From: Bacteroidota bacterium
GTDB lineage: Bacteria > Bacteroidota > Bacteroidia > Chitinophagales > Chitinophagaceae
Assembly (NCBI GenBank): GCA_028876035.1
Contig: JAGWTK010000095.1
Location: 1-11,324, forward strand
Length of the DNA: 11,324 bases
Direction of reading: 5' to 3'
Shown here in pieces: positions 1 to 6,147 of this stretch. The position numbers and the translations under genes were made by a program. The first letter of the stretch is position 1. Each line of letters opens with the position of its first letter. The notes beneath the pieces were generated by a model, which saw only the letters and a program-made list of their open reading frames with translations, searched no databases and was not told where the DNA came from.

Positions 1-1804
1 CACGCCCCACCAATACGAATCGGTGCAGGGTGATAAGGCCATAGCTGACCTGGTAAAACTGTTGTTGCAACAAACGGAGATTTGTTTCGATACCGAAACC
101 ACCGGTATCGATCCAAACGATGTAGAGATGGTAGGTATGAGTTTCTCCTGTGAAAAAGGCAGGGGATGGTATGTTCCTTGTCCGCCCGACCAGGCCGCCA
201 CTGCAAAACTGCTCAAAGCATTCGCGCCCCTGTTTGAAAAACCAACGATTACCTGGGTAGGCCAAAACCTCAAGTACGATTTACTCGTGTTGAAATGGTA
301 TGGCTATGAATTGAAGGGGGCGATGTTTGATACCATGCTGGCCCACTATGTGATTGAGCCGGATGGCAAACGCGGTATGGACTTACTCAGCGCTCAATAC
401 CTTGGCTACGAACCGGTGCATATCGAAGAACTGATTGGCAAAAAAGGAAAGGGCCAGGGTAATATGCGGGATGTGGAATTGGAGAAGATAAAAGAATATG
501 CAGCTGAAGATGCTGACATCACGCTGCAGCTGAAACAGGTGTTTACGCCATTGCTGAAACAGAAATCGGTGGAGAAAGTATTCAACGAGGTAGAGAATCC
601 GCTAGTGCGGGTGCTGACCGATATGGAATTTGAAGGCATCCGGATCGATACAGATTTTTTGAAGGAATACTCTGGTCAGCTCGAAAAAGAAGCCAAACAG
701 GCGGAAGAAAATGTTTACAGCCAGGCAGGTGTCCGCTTTAACCTGGGTTCGCCGAAACAATTGGGAGAAGTGTTGTTTGAAAAACTTAAACTGGATCCCA
801 AGGCAAAAAAAACCAAGACCGGGCAATATGCAACGGGCGAAGATGTGTTGTCGAAGCTCGCCGCTCAAAGCACGATTGTAAAAGACATTTTGGCCTACAG
901 GGAACTTACAAAACTTAAATCGACTTATGTAGATGCGCTCCCGCTGATGATAAACCGAAAAACGGGTCGTGTACATACCTCGTATGCACAGGCGGTTGCC
1001 GTAACCGGCCGTTTGTCGAGCAATAACCCCAACCTGCAGAACATACCCATTCGCACGGAACGCGGTCGAGAGATACGCAAGGCCTTTATCCCGCGCGACG
1101 CAGACCACGTGCTGGTATCGGCCGACTATTCGCAGATAGAACTCAGGATCGTAGCCGCCATCAGCAGTGATGAGAACATGTGTCATGCTTTTACAACCGG
1201 CAAAGACATTCACACGGCGACAGCGGCCAAGGTTTTCGGGGTAGAGGAGAAAGATGTTACCAAGGAAATGCGCTACAAAGCCAAGAGCGTGAACTTTGGC
1301 ATCATCTACGGACAAGGTGCCTTTGGCCTCGCCGATAACCTGGGCATCAGCAGAACCGAAGCAAAAGAAATCATCGACAACTACAAAAAGCAGTTCCCCA
1401 ATATCCAAAAGTATATGGATGATACCATCAACTTCGCCAAGGAGCATGGTTATGTGGAAACATTGATGGGACGCAAACGCTGGTTGCGCGATATTAATTC
1501 AGCGAACTTTACCGTACGGGGTTTTGCCGAGCGAAACGCCATCAACTCACCCATCCAGGGAACGGCCGCCGATATGATCAAACTGGCCATGATCAAGATC
1601 CACCAGGCATTCAAAAAACATGGCTTTCGTTCCAAAATGCTGTTGCAGGTGCACGATGAATTGGTCTTCGACGCACATCGCGATGAGCTGGAGCAGATCA
1701 AGCCCATTATCCTGGATTGTATGCAGACAGCGTTGCCATTACCGAACGCTGTTCCTGCAAATGCAGAGTTGGGTTCGGGAGTCAACTGGCTGGAAGCGCA
1801 TTAA
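1..1804 (+). CDS. polA: DNA polymerase I, C-terminal (3'-5' exonuclease and polymerase) part; 5' truncated by window edge
   Basis: This is the Klenow-like part of DNA polymerase I, which fills gaps during Okazaki-fragment maturation and excision repair. The reading frame is open from base 2, so the GTG at 23 is internal. The 5'-nuclease domain must lie upstream of the window. The proofreading domain looks active: the Exo I Asp and Glu of the DTETTG motif are at 89-97, the Exo II Asn and Asp (NLKYD) at 266-280, and the Exo III Tyr and Asp (YAAED) at 497-511. Polymerase motif A (DYSQIELR) begins with its metal-binding Asp at 1124. Motif B (RYKAKSVNFGIIYG) spans 1271-1312, with the Phe at 1295 that favours deoxy over dideoxy nucleotides. 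Motif C (HDE) is at 1652-1660. About 600 residues are visible, as expected for these two domains. Bacterial PolI homologues differ in whether the exonuclease residues survive; here all are present. Confidence 0.97.
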   Translation, partial: TPHQYESVQGDKAIADLVKLLLQQTEICFDTETTGIDPNDVEMVGMSFSCEKGRGWYVPCPPDQAATAKLLKAFAPLFEKPTITWVGQNLKYDLLVLKWYGYELKGAMFDTMLAHYVIEPDGKRGMDLLSAQYLGYEPVHIEELIGKKGKGQGNMRDVELEKIKEYAAEDADITLQLKQVFTPLLKQKSVEKVFNEVENPLVRVLTDMEFEGIRIDTDFLKEYSGQLEKEAKQAEENVYSQAGVRFNLGSPKQLGEVLFEKLKLDPKAKKTKTGQYATGEDVLSKLAAQSTIVKDILAYRELTKLKSTYVDALPLMINRKTGRVHTSYAQAVAVTGRLSSNNPNLQNIPIRTERGREIRKAFIPRDADHVLVSADYSQIELRIVAAISSDENMCHAFTTGKDIHTATAAKVFGVEEKDVTKEMRYKAKSVNFGIIYGQGAFGLADNLGISRTEAKEIIDNYKKQFPNIQKYMDDTINFAKEHGYVETLMGRKRWLRDINSANFTVRGFAERNAINSPIQGTAADMIKLAMIKIHQAFKKHGFRSKMLLQVHDELVFDAHRDELEQIKPIILDCMQTALPLPNAVPANAELGSGVNWLEAH

Positions 1805-1889
1805 CTGCGAGCATGCGGATTTCCTGATTTCTGGATTTATAGCCATCCCAAAGGCGGTGTCTCCGCGTCCCTGCCGGATAGCCAGTCCA

Positions 1890-1917
1890 TTTTGCATTTT
1901 TAATTTTGAATTTTACC
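1890..1917 (+). repeat. TTTTNNN heptad tract upstream of the M28 peptidase gene
   Basis: Four consecutive 7-nt units are visible: TTTTGCA, TTTTTAA, TTTTGAA, TTTTACC. The T-runs recur exactly every 7 bases, and the third unit supplies part of the candidate -7 element. A near-identical tract lies on the minus strand before nagA (5555-5582), in the same orientation relative to its downstream gene. The 7-nt phase is read directly; any function is inference. Confidence 0.6.
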
Positions 1918-1939
1918 GCCTCTTATTCCCTAACTTAGG
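1901..1939 (+). promoter_or_regulatory. Candidate promoter region for the M28 peptidase gene
   Basis: TAATTTTG at 1901-1908 is an exact match to the Bacteroidota -7 consensus TAnnTTTG, about 68 bases before the ATG. No good -33 TTG sits at the usual distance from it. An alternative reading uses TTTG at 1905-1908 as the -33 and TAACTTAG at 1931-1938 (one mismatch) as the -7, with a 22-base spacer. The second -7 lies in an 11-bp palindrome, CCTAACTTAGG (1929-1939), which could also be a protein-binding site. The sequence does not decide between these. Confidence 0.35.
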
Positions 1940-1975
1940 CCATACCCGCATTCCGAACACAATAATGAATAAATC

Positions 1976-4207
1976 ATGAGAAAATGGATCGCAATAGCCG
2001 GCCTCCTTGGCATGGCTGGCCAGCTCAGTGCACAAACAAAGCCGCTGATGGGATTTACTGAGTCTGCCTCCGCAAAGCAGACAGCCATCGAAAAACAGTT
2101 TGATGGCATGCTCAAAGCTTCTAACGTAGATGAATACCTGAAAACGATGTCTGCCCGCCCGCACCATATCGGATCGCCCGGTGGAAAAGCTGTGGCCGAC
2201 TATATTCTCAACCAGTTCAAAAGCTGGGGTTACGATGCCTCGATCGAAACCTTTATGGTCTTGTTCCCTACACCCAAAGAACGGGTGCTGGAAATGACGG
2301 ACCCGGTAAAATACAAAGCGATACTCGCTGAACCTGCGCTCAAAGAAGATCCTACCTCTAATCAGCAATCAGAACAATTGCCCATCTACAATGCCTGGAG
2401 CGCCGACGGCGATGTGACTGGCGAACTGGTGTTTGTCAATTATGGGGTGCCGGCCGACTATGAACAGCTCGAACGCCTTGGCATTGATGTAAAAGGAAAA
2501 ATTGTCATCGCTAAATATGGTCGCTCCTGGAGAGGTATCAAACCAAAAGTGGCACAGGAACACGGTGCGATTGGTTGTATCATATATTCAGATCCCAAAG
2601 ACGATGGGTATTACCAGGGTGATGTGTATCCAAAAGGAGCTTTTAAAAATGAATGGGGTGCACAAAGAGGATCCGTTATGGACATGCCCATCTATCCCGG
2701 CGATCCGCTGACACCCAATATCGGTGCTACAGCAGATGCGAAACGACTGGACCGGCTGGAAGCTACCAATCTTTTGAAAATACCGGTGCTGCCGATCAGC
2801 TACCACGATGCACAACCCTTGCTAAAGTCACTCGAAGGCCCTGTTGCGCCCGAGGCCTGGCGGGGTGCACTGCCATTTACGTATCATATCGGGCCGGGGA
2901 AGACAAAGGTGCACCTGAAACTTTCTTTTAGCTGGGATCTAAAACCAGCCTATGATGTTATTGCGAAGATCAAAGGCGCTGAACTGCCCGATGAATGGGT
3001 GATGCGTGGCAATCACCACGATGGCTGGGTAAATGGCGCGGGCGATCCGTTGAGCGGACTCGCAGCGATGATGGAAGAAGCACGTGCGGTAGGAGAACTC
3101 GTAAAATCGGGTTGGAAACCCCGCCGGACAATCGTGTATGCTGCCTGGGATGGTGAAGAGCCGGGATTACTTGGCTCGACGGAATGGGTAGAACAACACG
3201 CCAAAGAGTTGCAGGAAAAATTAGTGGTGTACATAAACTCGGATGGTAACGGTCGTGGCTATCTCGGTGCAGAAGGCTCCCATGCGCTGGAACCCTTCAT
3301 GAATGAAGTAGCCGCTGATGTAAAGGATCCGCAGACCGGCATCAGCGTACTCGACCGAAAGATTGATCGGCAGATCCTGGATGCGGCCAGTACCAGTGCT
3401 AAAAAGGAACTGCTGAATAAGAAAACAATTAACATCGGTGCGCTTGGTTCCGGTTCGGATTACAGTCCGTTTATCCAGCACCTTGGCATTCCTTCCTTCA
3501 ACCTCGGCTTTGGCGGAGAAGACCCCGGGGGTGAGTACCATTCCATTTATGATTCTTACCACGATTATGCTGTGTTCAAAGATCCAGGTTTCCGTTATGG
3601 CGTAACACTGGCCCAGCTCGCCGGGCGCACCACCATGCGGATGGCAGACGCAAATCTGCTGCCGTTCGACTTTAAGGCCTTGTACAAAACCATTAATGGC
3701 TACGCAGGCGAAGTAGTCGCACTCGCGGCTGATATGCGCGAAGCAACCCTGGTAGAAAACCAGATCATCAAAGAAAAAAGATATGCTTACGGTGCCGATC
3801 AAACGAAAAACGAAGCGGCACCGGCGATCAAAGATGAAGTTCCTTATCTCAATTTCGCAGCACTACAGAACGCTATGAGCGAATTTGAAAAAGCAACCAA
3901 ACACCTTGGCGAGCTGTTATCTTCCGGTAAACTGAGCGATGCACAAAAGAACGACGTCAACAAAAAACTATACCAGGCCGAGCAACAACTGCTTACCGAA
4001 AAAGGATTGCCGCGTCGTGGCTGGTATCGTCACAGCATTTATGCACCCGGCTTTTATACCGGCTACGGTGTAAAAACATTGCCCGGCATTCGTGAAGCAC
4101 TGGAACAAAGAAACTGGAAGGAAGCACAGGAGCAGGCGGATGTGGATGCCGGTGTCATTAAGAATTTTGCGGGTTACTTAGAAGGAATTGCATCCGGAGG
4201 GAGGTAG
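1976..4207 (+). CDS. Exported M28 family metallopeptidase with PA domain and transferrin-receptor-like dimerisation domain (glutamate carboxypeptidase II type)
   Basis: This 743-residue protein is a probable exported zinc carboxypeptidase or aminopeptidase resembling human PSMA/NAALADase. A signal peptide (MRKW, then a hydrophobic stretch ending LSA|Q near residue 20) points to the periplasm or cell surface. A protease-associated domain occupies roughly residues 140-235. The M28 core has the full two-zinc set: His347 and Asp357 (GNHHDGWVNGAGDP), the catalytic Glu394 with ligand Glu395 (WDGEEPG), Asp423 (INSDGNGRG) and His522 (GEYHSIYDSY). A GSGSD motif precedes the last of these. A helical C-terminal region, about 590-740, fits the transferrin-receptor-like dimerisation domain. 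The specificity cannot be read; release of C-terminal Glu or Asp is only an analogy. The ATG at 1976 is chosen because the signal peptide starts there. The gene is monocistronic, converging on nagA. Confidence 0.92.
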   Translation: MRKWIAIAGLLGMAGQLSAQTKPLMGFTESASAKQTAIEKQFDGMLKASNVDEYLKTMSARPHHIGSPGGKAVADYILNQFKSWGYDASIETFMVLFPTPKERVLEMTDPVKYKAILAEPALKEDPTSNQQSEQLPIYNAWSADGDVTGELVFVNYGVPADYEQLERLGIDVKGKIVIAKYGRSWRGIKPKVAQEHGAIGCIIYSDPKDDGYYQGDVYPKGAFKNEWGAQRGSVMDMPIYPGDPLTPNIGATADAKRLDRLEATNLLKIPVLPISYHDAQPLLKSLEGPVAPEAWRGALPFTYHIGPGKTKVHLKLSFSWDLKPAYDVIAKIKGAELPDEWVMRGNHHDGWVNGAGDPLSGLAAMMEEARAVGELVKSGWKPRRTIVYAAWDGEEPGLLGSTEWVEQHAKELQEKLVVYINSDGNGRGYLGAEGSHALEPFMNEVAADVKDPQTGISVLDRKIDRQILDAASTSAKKELLNKKTINIGALGSGSDYSPFIQHLGIPSFNLGFGGEDPGGEYHSIYDSYHDYAVFKDPGFRYGVTLAQLAGRTTMRMADANLLPFDFKALYKTINGYAGEVVALAADMREATLVENQIIKEKRYAYGADQTKNEAAPAIKDEVPYLNFAALQNAMSEFEKATKHLGELLSSGKLSDAQKNDVNKKLYQAEQQLLTEKGLPRRGWYRHSIYAPGFYTGYGVKTLPGIREALEQRNWKEAQEQADVDAGVIKNFAGYLEGIASGGR

Positions 4208-4209
4208 GG

Positions 4210-4237
4210 GAGTATTAAGTAATAAGTTGTAAGTCGT
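4210..4237 (+). repeat. NAGTNNN heptad tract just after the M28 gene
   Basis: Four 7-nt units, GAGTATT, AAGTAAT, AAGTTGT and AAGTCGT, place AGT at 4211, 4218, 4225 and 4232. The tract starts three bases after the stop codon. The same AGT heptad phase recurs at 5521-5548 and 9014-9118. Confidence 0.5.
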
Positions 4238-4262
4238 TACGTGAAGCAAGCGATTTAATGAA

Positions 4263-4290
4263 CGTCACCCCTGCGCAGGCAGGGGTCTCC
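4263..4290 (+). repeat. REP-like hairpin repeat, left copy
   Basis: The flank CGTC leads into a perfect 8-bp stem, ACCCCTGC (4267-4274) with GCAGGGGT (4279-4286), around a GCAG loop. An inverted relative lies at 4355-4379. It sits between convergent genes (M28 and nagA), where such repeats are common. No T-tract follows on either strand, so it is called a palindromic repeat rather than an intrinsic terminator, although it could slow or end transcription. The resemblance to REP elements is based on form and location, not on a database match. Confidence 0.6.
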
Positions 4291-4354
4291 TGATAAGATG
4301 TCTGCACACAATTGCATAAGCGTCGGATCAGTATTCAATTCATGTTCACGGAAA

Positions 4355-4379
4355 GATGCCTGCCTGCGCAGGCATGACG
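4355..4379 (-). repeat. REP-like hairpin repeat, right copy (inverted)
   Basis: The perfect 8-bp stem ATGCCTGC (4356-4363) with GCAGGCAT (4368-4375) encloses a CTGC loop and ends in TGACG, the mirror of the left copy's CGTCA. Read on the minus strand it matches the left copy except at two stem pairs, and both changes are compensated on the opposite arm. This supports selection or copying of the folded form. The outer ends of the two copies are about 117 bases apart, a REPIN-like layout. Confidence 0.6.
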
Positions 4380-4390
4380 GTAGTAGGGTA

Positions 4391-5512
4391 CTATTCAAAA
4401 ATTGTTTCGACTACTTCAAATTCATCATTGAACACCACAAACGAAGCCGCATAACCTTTGGCGATCTTGCCATATGTTGAGTCGGTACGGGTAACCTGCG
4501 CAGGGTAGAGTGATGCCATGCGTAGGGCTTCACCCATTTCAATACCAGCTTTAGTAACCAGATTTTCTACGCCCTTCATCATCGTTAATGCAGAGCCCGA
4601 TAAAGTTCCATCGGGCATCGTATAGCGATCGCCCTTGAATACATGCGGGTATGCACCGGAAGCTGTGGGGGTGACCGCGTCGGTAATAAAAAAGAGCCTT
4701 TCTCCCATTATCTTCTTGGCAATTTTTACCGCGGCAAAATCAACATGGATCCCATCGGGCACGATGCTGCTTCGCACCGTTGGATGGTTGAAGACTGCAC
4801 CTACAACGCCTGGTGCGCGGTGTTGCAGGCTGCTCATTGCATTGTATAAGTGCGTTGCGGCCGGAATGCCCCGGTCGAAGGCATGAATGGCCTGTGCGTA
4901 AGTAGCATCGCTGTGACCAGCACTAACAAGAATGCCGCTGTCGAGTAATAATTGTATTACGGCGTCATCGCACTGTTCGGGTGCGATGGTTATAATTTTT
5001 ATAATACCCTTGCCGTAGTGAAGCAATTGCTTTACTTCCTGTACGGTAGGCATTTTGATAAATTGTTCCAGGTGTGCTCCCTTTTTTGCCGGGTTGAGGT
5101 AGGGACCTTCAAGATGCAGACCACCCAGGCCTCTCCCTCCCTGTTCCCAATAAGCGCGTACCGCATCGATCCCTTTCATGAATACTTCCATTGAATTCGT
5201 AGCAAGTGTGATGTAAAATTGCACGGCACCACCGGCCCGGCAATAATCATAACAGGCAGCAATCGCCGCGGGCGTGAGATCTTCGGAAAACAGTTTTCCA
5301 TTGCCGCCGTAGATCTGGATATCGATGAATGCCGGTGCGAGGAAATGTCCGCCCAGGTCAATCATTGAAATTCCCGCTGGCAGATCAGCGATGCGTACAA
5401 TCGAATCGACCTTTCCATCGACAGTAGTCACTGCAAATCCGTCGAGCAATTCGTTTCCGGTGAAGATGCGGGCATTGGTATAGGCGAGCATGGGAGAAGT
5501 GTTTGTAAACAT
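4391..5512 (-). CDS. nagA: N-acetylglucosamine-6-phosphate deacetylase
   Basis: This cytoplasmic amidohydrolase converts GlcNAc-6-phosphate to glucosamine-6-phosphate and acetate, a step in chitin and peptidoglycan amino-sugar use. The protein has 373 residues, normal for the family. The metal and substrate residues are all present: Glu135 (HLEGPYLN), His200 (SAGHSDATY), His221 (ATHLYNAM) and the catalytic Asp278 (FITDAVTPT). The spacing from His200 to Asp278 is the same as in the E. coli enzyme. The opening metal-site strand reads PAFIDIQIYGG instead of an HxH motif, as is usual in NagA. The ATG at 5512 is used; a second ATG at 5491 (MLAYTNARIF) would also keep the whole domain. Neither has a Shine-Dalgarno sequence. 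No nagB or PTS gene is adjacent, so it appears to be transcribed alone from the promoter at about 5557-5589. Confidence 0.95.
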   Translation of the reverse strand: MFTNTSPMLAYTNARIFTGNELLDGFAVTTVDGKVDSIVRIADLPAGISMIDLGGHFLAPAFIDIQIYGGNGKLFSEDLTPAAIAACYDYCRAGGAVQFYITLATNSMEVFMKGIDAVRAYWEQGGRGLGGLHLEGPYLNPAKKGAHLEQFIKMPTVQEVKQLLHYGKGIIKIITIAPEQCDDAVIQLLLDSGILVSAGHSDATYAQAIHAFDRGIPAATHLYNAMSSLQHRAPGVVGAVFNHPTVRSSIVPDGIHVDFAAVKIAKKIMGERLFFITDAVTPTASGAYPHVFKGDRYTMPDGTLSGSALTMMKGVENLVTKAGIEMGEALRMASLYPAQVTRTDSTYGKIAKGYAASFVVFNDEFEVVETIFE

Positions 5513-5520
5513 TGTGGGAA

Positions 5521-5548
5521 CTTAGTACTTAGTACCCAGTACTTAGAC
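5521..5548 (+). repeat. NAGTNNN heptad tract in the nagA leader
   Basis: The units CTTAGTA, CTTAGTA, CCCAGTA and CTTAGAC repeat every 7 bases; the last is degenerate. The tract begins 9 bases upstream of the nagA start codon, and if the proposed promoter is right it would be transcribed as most of the 5' untranslated leader (as GTACTAAG-type sequence). Confidence 0.6.
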
Positions 5549-5554
5549 AGCGCA

Positions 5555-5582
5555 CTCAAAAGTAAAAATTAAAAAATCAAAA
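5555..5582 (-). repeat. TTTTNNN heptad tract upstream of nagA
   Basis: On the minus strand four units follow each other: TTTTGAT, TTTTTAA, TTTTTAC, TTTTGAG. They closely resemble the tract at 1890-1917 and have the same orientation relative to the downstream gene. The junction of the last two units creates TACTTTTG, the candidate -7 element of nagA. Confidence 0.6.
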
Positions 5583-5589
5583 TAAACAA
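5557..5589 (-). promoter_or_regulatory. Candidate nagA promoter
   Basis: On the minus strand TACTTTTG (5564 down to 5557) matches the Bacteroidota -7 consensus TAnnTTTG exactly. TTG at 5589-5587 lies 22 bases upstream as a possible -33. The predicted start of transcription, near 5551, gives a leader of about 40 bases that contains the AGT heptad tract. This is pattern matching in AT-rich DNA, so chance is a real alternative. Confidence 0.4.
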
Positions 5590-5593
5590 TCGG

Positions 5594-5674
5594 CTATCTG
5601 CCCATCCTTCCGATCGATACAACAGCAGCGATGAGCAGATCAGATTTTAGCGACACCGCCATGAGTTCAGCCAT
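5594..5674 (-). CDS. Possible 26-residue small protein (very uncertain)
   Basis: Between the VOC gene and nagA the minus strand holds an ATG-to-TAG frame of 26 codons. It begins MAELMAVSLK, followed by a short hydrophobic run (LLIAAVVSI) and a basic end (GRMGR). The 30 bases before the ATG are AT-rich, with TAGATTTA as a one-mismatch -7. A frame this short is expected by chance. It is listed because the segment is otherwise unassigned and the hydrophobic-then-basic composition resembles small membrane peptides. Confidence 0.13.
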   Translation of the reverse strand: MAELMAVSLKSDLLIAAVVSIGRMGR

Positions 5675-5699
5675 AAATAAATCTAAAAATCAGAAATGT

Positions 5700-6092
5700 T
5701 CATTCCGCTTCATAGAGCTCCAGCGGAAGTCCGTCCGGATCCTGGAAAAACGTGAATCGCTTTCCAGTCAGTTCATCGACACGCACAGGCTCTGTGGCCA
5801 CGCCTTTTTGTTGCAGGTGTGCAATAGAGGTATCAAGATCATCAACCGAAAAAGCGAGGTGTCGTAAACCGCAGGCTTCGGGCCAGCCGGGACGTGCTGG
5901 TGGCGATGGAAAGGAAAACAATTCGATCTGGTATTGATCGCCGACTTTCAGATCAAGTTTATAGGATTCCCTTTCTGCACGATAAGTTTCCTGGACAATC
6001 GTCAAACCAAGGGTTTCGGTATAGAATTTTTTTGACACTGCATAGTTGCTGCAGATGATCGCGATATGGTGAATTTGTTGAAGCAAAAGCAT
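5700..6092 (-). CDS. VOC superfamily metalloprotein, YaeR/GloA2-like (glyoxalase I relative)
   Basis: This is a 130-residue single-domain pair of beta-alpha-beta-beta-beta modules of the vicinal oxygen chelate superfamily. It closely resembles the YaeR/GloA2 group in segments such as HHIAII, IELFSFP, EACGLRHLAFSVDD and FFQDPDGLPLELYE. The four expected metal ligands are present: His9, Glu57, His78 and Glu125. Relatives are often labelled lactoylglutathione lyase, but the true substrate of this subgroup is poorly defined, so detoxification of a reactive carbonyl is only suggested. The ATG at 6092 is preferred over an upstream ATG at 6119, since family members start with a few residues before the HHIA strand. 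It lies 55 bases after the metallopeptidase gene on the same strand and may share its transcript. Confidence 0.88.
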   Translation of the reverse strand: MLLLQQIHHIAIICSNYAVSKKFYTETLGLTIVQETYRAERESYKLDLKVGDQYQIELFSFPSPPARPGWPEACGLRHLAFSVDDLDTSIAHLQQKGVATEPVRVDELTGKRFTFFQDPDGLPLELYEAE

Positions 6093-6147
6093 GGTGAGGT
6101 TGTTAATAAGCCGCCGCACGTGGCATAGCCAGCGGTAAAACTCAGCG

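Noticed and set aside
23..25. GTG at 23 as the polA start
   Set aside because: The frame is open back to the window edge and the proofreading domain alone would lack the 5'-nuclease domain, so the gene continues upstream.
602..1447. 281-codon open frame antisense to polA
   Set aside because: It lies wholly inside the conserved polA reading frame, its product has no recognisable domain, and its composition is that of a reverse-complement shadow.
1841..1866. Hairpin GCGG-TGTCT-CCGC after polA as a terminator
   Set aside because: The stem is only 4 bp, with no T-run; it is too weak to support.
3221..3802. 193-codon open frame antisense to the M28 peptidase gene
   Set aside because: The plus strand here encodes zinc-ligand motifs of M28; the antisense product shows no family features.
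4267..4286. Rho-independent terminator for the M28 gene
   Set aside because: The stem is strong but no T-tract follows on either strand, and an inverted covarying copy nearby makes a palindromic repeat more likely.
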